Shown in pieces: positions 43,214 to 51,542 of a DNA stretch of 64,000 nucleotides. Origin of the DNA: WFQV01 sp964611145 (lineage in GTDB: Bacteria; Bacteroidota; Ignavibacteria; Ignavibacteriales; Melioribacteraceae); NCBI GenBank assembly GCA_964611145.1, contig CAZSYM010000003.1:1-64000 (forward strand), given 5' to 3'. Position 1 is the stretch's first letter; each line of letters opens with the position of its first letter. Both the position numbers and the translations under genes were made by a program. The notes beneath the pieces are model-generated. The model was not told where the DNA came from and searched no databases. It worked only from the letters and a program-made list of their open reading frames with translations.

Positions 43214-44080
43214 TTAAAAGTTCACCTTAATATTTAATTCGGGATAATAAAAATAAGCAAAGCCCAAATTAGCTTTCCGCAAAGTTACTTTGCTTTCTAT
43301 TCTTTTGTTGAATCTGCTTGCGCTCCATGCGGATTCCGCCGCACTCAAGACATGGTTTACAATTACGATTACAACAGCGGTGTGCATTACGTTATAAAAC
43401 TCGTTCGCCTTCCCGCGCAAATCGGAATAATAATGATAATGCGGGGTTACGTCGTCGCCATATTTGAAAGGCGTATGCTCGTCGCCGAAATCGTCCCAAC
43501 CCGGATTAAACTGGGGATATTTCCCTATCATCTCGTAATATTGCTGTTCTCCGAATCGGGCAAGCTGATGCGAATAATATCCGCCTATATCACTTTCCAA
43601 TCTGTTCAACACGTCCCAATTGACGCGAGTTTTTGCTTCGTCAAGGAACAAATCGGAATAATCATCGGGATTAAGACTACCGTTCAAAGTCGAAAGATTT
43701 GTAATTGTCCACAGCGCATATCGGGCTACGGACCAATGCTGATTAGCATAATTTTCGAAGAAAGCCGTTTGGTCGTCTCCTTTTTTATCATAAATGACAC
43801 CGACGGCAATAGCGGCGGCTTCAGCCGTTAGGAAAAGAGCGCTTTTGAGATAATCCCCGTTATAAAACTGTCCCGCTCCCGGCAAAGCCGCGGAAAGAAC
43901 CGCAGCCAAAGGAACGGATTTTTTCATTCGCGCATTTTTCTCGTTCCTTAAGTTAAAATCCGCTACCGTTTTTTGAAATGCGATTACATTGTCAAAATCC
44001 AAAACTCCCGCAAACTTTTTATTTTGCGCATGCGCCAAAGTCGCCAAAACAAACAACAGAGTTATTATCTTCCTCGCCAT
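43214..44080 (-). CDS. DUF5683-like exported protein
   Basis: A 288-residue protein with a signal peptide (IITLLFVLATLAHAQ). The segment AALPGAGQFYNGDYLKSALF near residue 62 is characteristic of DUF5683-type proteins, where PGxGQxYNG begins a membrane-associated hairpin, followed by hydrophobic helices (LTAEAAAIAVGVIY) and another near residue 235. The rest is Tyr- and Asn-rich. Function is not known. It lies between the gluzincin-propeller-barrel fusion and der, in line with both. Confidence 0.75.
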   Translation of the reverse strand: MARKIITLLFVLATLAHAQNKKFAGVLDFDNVIAFQKTVADFNLRNEKNARMKKSVPLAAVLSAALPGAGQFYNGDYLKSALFLTAEAAAIAVGVIYDKKGDDQTAFFENYANQHWSVARYALWTITNLSTLNGSLNPDDYSDLFLDEAKTRVNWDVLNRLESDIGGYYSHQLARFGEQQYYEMIGKYPQFNPGWDDFGDEHTPFKYGDDVTPHYHYYSDLRGKANEFYNVMHTAVVIVIVNHVLSAAESAWSASRFNKRIESKVTLRKANLGFAYFYYPELNIKVNF

Positions 44081-44133
44081 TTTCTTAATTATTTTTTATT
44101 TAAAGTAATAAAAACCAACAATTAACATCAAAA

Positions 44134-47100
44134 TCAAATTCCAAAATCGAAAAGGATTCCGCCGTAAAATCTCCATTCTTTTCCGTAAGTAACCTTTTCC
44201 CCGAACACTTCGCGAGAAAACTTATCGAACGAATAAGCCGCATTAAAGAAAAGGCTGGTCGGGAAAATATAGAAAGAGACCAATTTGATTCTGAAGCCCA
44301 CACCCGCACCTTTTTTAACATCAGCGATGCCGGGCATTTTTCCCGTCCATGCATCGCCAACGTCTCCGAAAACCTGCAGGAAAATCTTATCCAAATAGAG
44401 ATGTCCGATACGCTCGTCGATATTTTTGAAAAGCGGGAAACGATAAGTAAGATTAAGCCAACCGATTGAGTTACCGCTAATGGCGTAAAAAGGATAACTC
44501 TTCATTCCAATCAAACCGCCGAGATAGAAATCGAAGAAAGAAGGAAGCGCGGGACCAATTACCGTACCGCCTCGGAATTGCAAAGTAAGAGTTTGAGAAT
44601 TCGCAACTTCGAAATGTTCCTTCCAATTCAATTCCACCTTATGAAAATTAAATTTTTTGAAGACGGGCACAAGCACGCCGTCCTCAATCCTATATTCGCT
44701 ATCGGGATTATATTTATCGAAATCGAAAGAATATTTAAATTCGACCTCCCGCCCCACGGGATTTATATCCATATCCCTGGAAGGATGAATGCTCTTGTAA
44801 TCATATTTTAATTGAAGACTCCGCCCAATAAAATAATCGTCGCTCATGCTGGGATAAAGCGTTGTGGTATGCGGAATGATAAAGCTACCGAGCGCCGCGG
44901 AATATTTACTGAAAGAAAAACGAAATTCGAGATTATGCCCCTTGCCGATTATTTTTTGCTTTGCGGCAACGTCCACCTGAAACAAATCGTAAGTAACATC
45001 CGTAGGGACGATATAATCCGAGCGTGTCGGGTCGAACACGATTTCCACATCGCTTTTTCGACTTACGCTGTAAATTTCAAGCGAAAGTTGAGGCTTAAGT
45101 CCCAAACCATACAACAGAGGAATTCTGTCTCTATATTCAAACGAGAGGAACAAATCCCTTTCCATTCTTTTATTAATCGCTCCCCCGCCAAAAATGCTGT
45201 ACCGATTCAGCATATCGCTGGAAGTGAAGTATAACCCCGGTTTAATCTTATCGATAGCTTTCGAGGAAGTTGTATAATTATCATAACGGACAAAGGGGAA
45301 AAAGCTCATCCGTGTAAAAGCACCGCGATATTTATACAATTTATAATTCGGAACATCGTAATCATTAAAACGGGAAAGCGAATCTATTTCCGCAGCGGTA
45401 AAATCTCCGTTCGGTTTATCCTTGCCCAGCGGAGGATCATTTTTCCAAATATAATGCGCTTTCGGATTAACCTTTGCGGATTGCTCCGGAGCGATTAGAA
45501 AAATCTTGTAACCCGTGGAGACATAGCCCGCATAAACGATTTTTCCGTCGTTCGCCACATCGGGCATGAAGGCGCCGCCGATTACATTCGTAAGTTGCCG
45601 TCTTTTACCTGTGGACAAGTCCATTTCGTAAAGATTAAAAATTCCGTTTTCATCGCATGAATAATAAAGTTTACCATTTTTAATAACGGGGTTACGCTCG
45701 TCTTTCGTAGTATTCAAAACAAATTCGAAATTCGCCCCGTTCGTATCCACGCGTGCAATATCGCGCCCCTCGTGATAAGAATAATCAAAAACGATAAAAC
45801 TATCGTCGTCCCCGAATTTAGGATTATAAACCTGTTCCCCGTTTTCAAAAAAGGTAAGGCGTTTAAATCCGCTTCCGTCAATATTTACAATTCCCAGATT
45901 GGACGTTCCGTCCTTTTGAAACACGAAAACCACTTTTCTGCCGTCGTGAGAAAGGGAGGGATTATTCGCCCGAAGTCCGCGGGTAATTCTTTTTTCCTCC
46001 TCCTTTTTCATATCATACACGTAAAGGTCGTGAATATTAATCCAATTCTCGTTCTTTTCGGAAAGCTTTGCATAAAGAATGCGTCCGTCCGGTAAAATCG
46101 AAAAAGTGGAACGCACACCGTTTCTAATAAGCGTATCTTTGCCCGTTTTCAAATCCCGCGCATAAATTCCCGAAAGGGAGAAATAATCTTCCGACTTATT
46201 TGAAATATAATAAACCTTTTTTCCATCGGGAGAAAAGAGAGGATAAAAATTTCCGAAGCCTTTTTTTATAATTTCTTTTCCTTGAACAAGATTGCCGAGC
46301 ACCTTTTCGCTGCGACGTTTATAATCTTTTTTTAAGTAAGAACTCCACTCGCGATAAATCTGATTTCCGTCCTTTCCCAGCACATCTTCGAAAGCGGCGT
46401 CTATGGTAAAATTTTTAAAAGAACCGAGCGCTTCGGAAATTTTCCTCAATTTATCTTCGCCGTATTTTTGTGAAATATAGCGCACCAGGGAAAAGCCGGA
46501 ATTATAAACGGATTCGTTTCCCAAGCTGGTTTTCCCGAAAACTCCCATTTGATTCCAGGTAAGCATATTGTTATCCAAGGCGTAACATCGCAAAATCATA
46601 TCCCGATGAGTGTCCCAATTATCATAATTGAATTCCTTCCGCATATATTGAGCCGTACCTTCGGCAAACCAAGAGGGGACATTAACCATTGCCACGGGAT
46701 AAGAAGCAATAAAATTCGGGAAACCGTAAAGCACATCGGGGCGACGTTTATCTTCGTAGTTCATGTATTGCAAATAAACGGCGGGGATGCGTCGCGTGGT
46801 CTTCATGGAAGCTTGTATTTGCACCATATGGGTAAACTCGTGGGAAATCACGTTCCGCAACCAGTTATGAGCGCCGCGCAAGTCGTAATCGAGAGCGGAA
46901 GCCCAGATTTCTATTTTATTGTCGAAGAAATAAGTTGCACCGTTCGAATAATCATCTATATCCTTAATGACAAAATGCACAACGCCCGGGTCGTAATGAT
47001 AAAGTCTCGTAAGAGGTCTCCAGACTTCGTCCGCAATTTTAGCCACTATTTTAGCCGTTCTTTCCGCGCCTTCGTGAAAATGCACTTGCACATGTTTCCC

Positions 47101-47202
47101 CTTAATCGTAAACCAATTATACTCGGGATGGTATCTATCCCATTGTGCAAACAGCGCATTCGAAAATGCCATTAAACAAGCAATCAACAATATCCTTTTC
47201 AT
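44134..47202 (-). CDS. Gluzincin peptidase, TolB-like propeller and outer-membrane barrel fusion
   Basis: A 1022-residue exported protein (signal peptide ending ALFAQ) with three parts. Residues 20-290 are a zinc peptidase of the MA clan: H121-E122-x-x-H125 in SHEFTHMVQ, with the third ligand E181 in WFAEGTAQY. Residues 310-600 hold PD40/TolB-type beta-propeller repeats (FSPDGKKVYYISN, SHDGRKVVFVFQKDG). Residues 640-1022 form a 16-strand-like beta-barrel ending RFYGGILFDFGI, similar to the BamA/Omp85 C-terminal region. The peptidase and propeller should face outward or into the periplasm. Such proteins are common in the phylum but uncharacterised. Confidence 0.85.
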   Translation of the reverse strand: MKRILLIACLMAFSNALFAQWDRYHPEYNWFTIKGKHVQVHFHEGAERTAKIVAKIADEVWRPLTRLYHYDPGVVHFVIKDIDDYSNGATYFFDNKIEIWASALDYDLRGAHNWLRNVISHEFTHMVQIQASMKTTRRIPAVYLQYMNYEDKRRPDVLYGFPNFIASYPVAMVNVPSWFAEGTAQYMRKEFNYDNWDTHRDMILRCYALDNNMLTWNQMGVFGKTSLGNESVYNSGFSLVRYISQKYGEDKLRKISEALGSFKNFTIDAAFEDVLGKDGNQIYREWSSYLKKDYKRRSEKVLGNLVQGKEIIKKGFGNFYPLFSPDGKKVYYISNKSEDYFSLSGIYARDLKTGKDTLIRNGVRSTFSILPDGRILYAKLSEKNENWINIHDLYVYDMKKEEEKRITRGLRANNPSLSHDGRKVVFVFQKDGTSNLGIVNIDGSGFKRLTFFENGEQVYNPKFGDDDSFIVFDYSYHEGRDIARVDTNGANFEFVLNTTKDERNPVIKNGKLYYSCDENGIFNLYEMDLSTGKRRQLTNVIGGAFMPDVANDGKIVYAGYVSTGYKIFLIAPEQSAKVNPKAHYIWKNDPPLGKDKPNGDFTAAEIDSLSRFNDYDVPNYKLYKYRGAFTRMSFFPFVRYDNYTTSSKAIDKIKPGLYFTSSDMLNRYSIFGGGAINKRMERDLFLSFEYRDRIPLLYGLGLKPQLSLEIYSVSRKSDVEIVFDPTRSDYIVPTDVTYDLFQVDVAAKQKIIGKGHNLEFRFSFSKYSAALGSFIIPHTTTLYPSMSDDYFIGRSLQLKYDYKSIHPSRDMDINPVGREVEFKYSFDFDKYNPDSEYRIEDGVLVPVFKKFNFHKVELNWKEHFEVANSQTLTLQFRGGTVIGPALPSFFDFYLGGLIGMKSYPFYAISGNSIGWLNLTYRFPLFKNIDERIGHLYLDKIFLQVFGDVGDAWTGKMPGIADVKKGAGVGFRIKLVSFYIFPTSLFFNAAYSFDKFSREVFGEKVTYGKEWRFYGGILFDFGI

Positions 47203-47274
47203 ATCTCACGTTTTCCGTATTATGTTTTTCCGTTTTTTTCAAGAGAGAAAGTTCATCGACTTTCTTTGATTCTC

Positions 47275-50244
47275 TCAATGAATCACAACAATTTTAATTA
47301 TTTTGTAAGCTGTCTTTCCCGAAGTCCCTTGCGCTTTAAGATGCGCGAAATAAACACCGCTCTGAACATTTTTCACGTTCCACTCCGTTTGGGAAGCAAA
47401 ACCGCCTTGCGCCTCGGTTCGAATTTTTTTCACAATCTGTCCCGAAAGATCCAAAATAGTAATTTCTATCTCGGAGTCCTCCGCAACATAATAGTGAATA
47501 TATGTGCTTTCTCCATACACGGGATTAGGCCAGTTATAAGCCTCCGCTTGCGGGAAGAATTCCTTGTTCTTTTCGCCCTTTTCGGGAGCGGACAAAAAGC
47601 ATGAATTTTCCGCATTCGCATGTTCACTCCCCCAATAAATTTGCGGTGCGGAAGGAGCGTCCCACGAAAAATTGACCCTTGAAATTCTACCTTTTACGGA
47701 CATCTGCACAAGCACGGGATTAGCGGAATTGCCAGCGGAAGAATAAAGCATCAAAGGCAGAGTCGCCCCTTCGGAAAGAGCAAAGGGGAAAAGGGGAAAC
47801 GTAGCGCCTTTTTTCGAATCTATGACAAAAAGATTGCCGTTAATATCGTATGCAACAATCTCGCCTATTCCGTCGCCGTTCAAATCCGCCGTTCTTATTC
47901 CTCCTCTAAAATCCGCACCGGAAGGATTCTCATACGGGAAATTATCCGCCACCGCATCGGTAAGAGTAAGCGCATAAATCTTATCTCCGCTCGAATACAC
48001 CGCATAATTATTACCGTCGCCCAAAAGATTACCGAAAGCAAAATCGGAAACATTTTTGGCGGCAAGACGGAAATCAAAATCTCCTGTGGCACTCCACAAA
48101 TTCCCTTTCACGGTTTTAACAAACACCACGAAATTTCCTTCGTCATCTTGGGTAAGTGCTACCTTCTCAATGTCGCTTCCGGAGGGAAAAGTATATTTAT
48201 TTCCTTCGCTATCCGCCAAAATGTTTTTCCCCGCAACAACCGTGTAAAGGCTCGTGGCTACGCACTCAACGGGTAAATCATCGAGATATTTATCTCTACC
48301 GACGAAAGTCGGCGTTCCGATATTATCCAAATCATACACGTTCAAAAATCCTTCCGCATCACCGGCAAGTAATTTTATACTCCTTTCCTTTTTAAAAACA
48401 GGATAGGAAGTTAAAAGTGCAGGCGCTTCAACAGAGGCGATAATTTTGTTCTCATCGACAGAGAAAATATTTATCCGTTTTCCCAAAAAACCGGCTATTA
48501 TTCGATTCCCGTTTCCCAATTCCACCGATGCAAGACCGGTAGAAGAAAATTTACCGTAATTAAGAAAGCCGTTCTCGGAAATTTCCACAAGGGAAGAATC
48601 ATCCAAAAAGAAAACACTTTCAGCCGCAGCACGATGCGAAAAGGCAAGCAAGTCGCTAACTTTTCCGTCGGGCTCGTAATAAAAAACGCTTTTCGAAGAA
48701 ACAATCCCGCCTCCGAAATTCAAATCGAATGTCATTTCCTTTCCATTCTCCGAAAAGTCGGAAACGGTAATCATGCTCGAACCGCCGTAATAAGAATCGG
48801 AATTCGGTTTTGTATCCGCACCGAACTCATTGCGATAAAGTCGGGAGGGATTGCCTTTAAACCAGAAATCGTTTGCATCTCCTTCGCCTATAACGACATC
48901 GCCAAAAATCGTATGAAATTCCACACCTATATCCTGAATGCCGTCCGCCTCTTCCAAATCCACCCCGCGATGTTCCGGGTCGGCATTTATTTTATTGTCC
49001 GCCAAATGCTCATCGATTACATTTTCATCAATATGCCAAATTAAAATTCCGCTACCGGGCAAAGCCCAGTCGTATTCGTCCACGGCGGTAATCACACCTT
49101 CGAGGGAAGAGACGTCCCAACTGTAAAATCCGTCCGCATCTTTTCCGAAACTTTTGGAATAGCTTCGTCCGCCGTTCCACATTGTAATTTTGGCGCCGTC
49201 ACTGTTCAAGTCCCTTTGACGATTTTCCAAAAGGAAATATTCCTTATCGGTAATGGGAATTTTATAAACTGTGGAAGCGGAATCCGAAATAGCGAAAATG
49301 TTAATATTCTTTGCCGAAGAATCCAGCGTTACGGGTTTTTCCCAGCCCAGAAATATTCTTTCCCATGCGGAAGGCAAGGGAGGGAAACAACCGCCATAGG
49401 CAAAAATGGATTGCCCGTCCATCAATCCGAAGCGGCCTATCGCACTTTTCCCGGTTTCCGTATCGAACAAATCGGGCAAGCCGAGATAAGAAGCGACGGT
49501 AGAAACAATCAATCCGTTAATCGAAAGCTCCACAAGCGAGGAACCGCCGAATGTGTTCATTTCGCGGGATTCGGTTTCGGGAAGAACGGCGCTGTTGGTA
49601 ATCTTAAAGCTCCCGTTTTGAACCCTAAAGCCGTCGAAGGAAGAACCGAAAATTCCTTTCAAAGCGTTTAGACTAAAATATACACTCGGTAAATCCCTTT
49701 CTAATCCCAAACTTCCCGGCAAAGTAACATCGCGCCCAACACCGGCATGAAAAATCATAAATAAATCGTATGCCGAAAAATCCACATCCGTTTGCTCGTC
49801 CGCCTGTTTCCAAACGTCCAGGACAAAACCTCCCATAACGGAAACATCCGACGAACCAATATCGGGGGAATAGTCCAACATTGTCTTGGAAAGTCTAATG
49901 ACTTCGGGAACAACGGAATAAACTATTATCGTTTTTCCGTGAGAAGCCTTTTTGAAATAATCCGCAGCGAAAGAAAGATGTTTCTCAAAATATTTTTTAT
50001 CGTGCGGGAGAGGGTCTATTATTTGCGTTCCGTAATCCTTCGTGTAAATACTGCCGAAAGCACCGTTACCATAAGTATTTGGATTATCATCTGCGGCAAA
50101 TTCCACCATAACGGCAAGAATTTTGACCGTATCCTTCTTTTCTCCTTCGGCGCGAGCGGGAAGAACATTAAACACATGGGAAAATTTTTGAGCCCAAACT
50201 CCCGTCGCAAGAATTAATATCAACAATATGATTTTTCTAATCAT
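47275..50244 (-). CDS. T9SS-sorted M6-like protein with inactive peptidase site
   Basis: An exported protein of about 989 residues. The N-terminal ~450 residues have the layout of M6 (immune inhibitor A) peptidases: LAVMVEFAADDNPNTYG, a LGLPDLFDTETG zinc-site region, GRFGLMDGQS and GSGILIWHIDENVIDEH. The HExxH that should directly precede LGLPD reads S-T-V-A-S-Y (49489-49503), so no zinc ligand remains. Propeller-like repeats follow to about residue 890, then a Por secretion sorting domain (NWPNPVYGESTYIHYYV to the end). It should be secreted by the PorU/PorV system encoded just upstream. ATG 50259 is an alternative start. Confidence 0.85.
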   Translation of the reverse strand: MIRKIILLILILATGVWAQKFSHVFNVLPARAEGEKKDTVKILAVMVEFAADDNPNTYGNGAFGSIYTKDYGTQIIDPLPHDKKYFEKHLSFAADYFKKASHGKTIIVYSVVPEVIRLSKTMLDYSPDIGSSDVSVMGGFVLDVWKQADEQTDVDFSAYDLFMIFHAGVGRDVTLPGSLGLERDLPSVYFSLNALKGIFGSSFDGFRVQNGSFKITNSAVLPETESREMNTFGGSSLVELSINGLIVSTVASYLGLPDLFDTETGKSAIGRFGLMDGQSIFAYGGCFPPLPSAWERIFLGWEKPVTLDSSAKNINIFAISDSASTVYKIPITDKEYFLLENRQRDLNSDGAKITMWNGGRSYSKSFGKDADGFYSWDVSSLEGVITAVDEYDWALPGSGILIWHIDENVIDEHLADNKINADPEHRGVDLEEADGIQDIGVEFHTIFGDVVIGEGDANDFWFKGNPSRLYRNEFGADTKPNSDSYYGGSSMITVSDFSENGKEMTFDLNFGGGIVSSKSVFYYEPDGKVSDLLAFSHRAAAESVFFLDDSSLVEISENGFLNYGKFSSTGLASVELGNGNRIIAGFLGKRINIFSVDENKIIASVEAPALLTSYPVFKKERSIKLLAGDAEGFLNVYDLDNIGTPTFVGRDKYLDDLPVECVATSLYTVVAGKNILADSEGNKYTFPSGSDIEKVALTQDDEGNFVVFVKTVKGNLWSATGDFDFRLAAKNVSDFAFGNLLGDGNNYAVYSSGDKIYALTLTDAVADNFPYENPSGADFRGGIRTADLNGDGIGEIVAYDINGNLFVIDSKKGATFPLFPFALSEGATLPLMLYSSAGNSANPVLVQMSVKGRISRVNFSWDAPSAPQIYWGSEHANAENSCFLSAPEKGEKNKEFFPQAEAYNWPNPVYGESTYIHYYVAEDSEIEITILDLSGQIVKKIRTEAQGGFASQTEWNVKNVQSGVYFAHLKAQGTSGKTAYKIIKIVVIH

Positions 50245-50311
50245 TTTTTTCTCTAACATTCTAATTTCAAAACTTCCTTTGCACGCGGATTAATCTCTCA
50301 TGCGATAATCG

Positions 50312-50342
50312 TTCCGAAAGGGAGGTCAAATCCCTTTCGGAA
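50312..50342 (-). other. 12-bp hairpin across the porV stop codon
   Basis: TTCCGAAAGGGA (50312-50323) and TCCCTTTCGGAA (50331-50342) are perfect complements with a seven-base loop; the porV stop codon TGA (50326-50328) lies in the loop. No T-run follows, so it is not a standard terminator. It may protect the porV mRNA 3' end or reduce transcription into the following genes. Confidence 0.6.
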
Positions 50343-51501
50343 AACCTATTTGCGTATGATTATCCCCGCCCCAACCCATTGAGAGGGTAAATCTCAAAGT
50401 ATTTGAAAGCGGATGATTTTCCTCGCCTTTGAAAACGCTTGTGGTTATATAACTAAAGTCGAAGGAATACATGTCGTACTTAATTCCCGCACCGAGTGTA
50501 ATAAATTTTCTATTACCGAAATCGGGGTCTTCGTAAAAGAATCCGCTTCTGATAGCAAACATAAAATCCTTGGGGTCGCCATACCAATATTCAAATCCCA
50601 TGGAAGTTACAATATCCCGAAGCTCCTCGCCGAAAGGCTGGTCTGCCCATGCGGTAAAAATAGCTTCGTAAAAATCCTTCTTTTGATAAGTGCCGGTGGT
50701 ATCGTTACGATGACTTTTATCCACAAGCAATTTGCTGAAATCTATAGTGTAAGTCAAGGAATTAAATTCGTCCTGATAGAGTTTAAGCGCAAAGCCGAGT
50801 CGGAAATTTGTAGGTATAGGATCGGCTTGAGCCTGGTCAATGTAAGCAATTTTAGGACCCAAATTGCTCAAATTTATTCCCATACTGAATCTATCGCTAA
50901 AGTCGCCTATAAAAGGAAGTTGTAAGTTCTGCGGTCGCCACATAGTCGCAATATCGAAACTCACGGAAGTGGCAACGCCTCGTCCTTCCTCGTTTTCCGT
51001 CGGTTTATCCGAAAGGCGACTGTGAATAATTCTGAAATTAAAACCCAATCCCCAGCTGTCGGAAATTTTCGTCGAATAACCCACCGTAGCCGCCGCATCG
51101 AAGGAGCGGAAAGTTCCCACCGGTGTGGGGGAATTGGAAAGCGTGCGGACAAACTCGCCAAAATTCATATAGGTAATGCTTGCCGATATGCTACCACCCA
51201 AATCCGGGATGTATTGACGATACGACAAATAGTCGTAAAACAAATCGTTCAGGTGGAATTGAGGCAACCAATTGCTATGGGTAATACTTACTTCCGAGCC
51301 TTTCAGAAAGGCAATACCGGCGGGATTCCAAAAAATTGCGGCGGAATTATCGGCCAAACCGGCACCGGATTCACCCATTCCCCCGGCTCTGGAATCGGGA
51401 GCCAAGAGAAGGAAAGGCACTGCAGTTTCTCCTTGCGCCATTACATTTCTCACACCGACAAAAGAAAAGAAAATCAGCATTATTGTTAAGAGCTTTTTCA
51501 T
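50326..51501 (-). CDS. porV: Type IX secretion outer-membrane protein PorV
   Basis: PorV (LptO) shuttles cargo from the T9SS translocon to the attachment complex and works with PorU. The 391 residues carry a signal peptide ending VMAQ and then the family's conserved start PFLLLAPDSRAGGMGESGAGLADNSAAIFWNPAG. Alternating amphipathic strands to the C-terminus form a 14-stranded FadL-like barrel. It starts 41 bases after the porU stop, the classic porU-porV order of the phylum. Confidence 0.93.
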   Translation of the reverse strand: MKKLLTIMLIFFSFVGVRNVMAQGETAVPFLLLAPDSRAGGMGESGAGLADNSAAIFWNPAGIAFLKGSEVSITHSNWLPQFHLNDLFYDYLSYRQYIPDLGGSISASITYMNFGEFVRTLSNSPTPVGTFRSFDAAATVGYSTKISDSWGLGFNFRIIHSRLSDKPTENEEGRGVATSVSFDIATMWRPQNLQLPFIGDFSDRFSMGINLSNLGPKIAYIDQAQADPIPTNFRLGFALKLYQDEFNSLTYTIDFSKLLVDKSHRNDTTGTYQKKDFYEAIFTAWADQPFGEELRDIVTSMGFEYWYGDPKDFMFAIRSGFFYEDPDFGNRKFITLGAGIKYDMYSFDFSYITTSVFKGEENHPLSNTLRFTLSMGWGGDNHTQIGFPKGI

Positions 51502-51542
51502 TTTATTAACCTCCGAATAGTTTTCATTTTTAAAACTCCATT

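Noticed and set aside
47243..47273. Hairpin AGAAAG/CTTTCT after the M6-like gene as a terminator
   Set aside because: The stem is short, and neither strand has a proper T-run directly after it on the side that would serve the gene.
47895..48092. Short frames within the 47-55 kb region as separate small genes
   Set aside because: They are out-of-frame shadows of the large T9SS genes with no ribosome sites.
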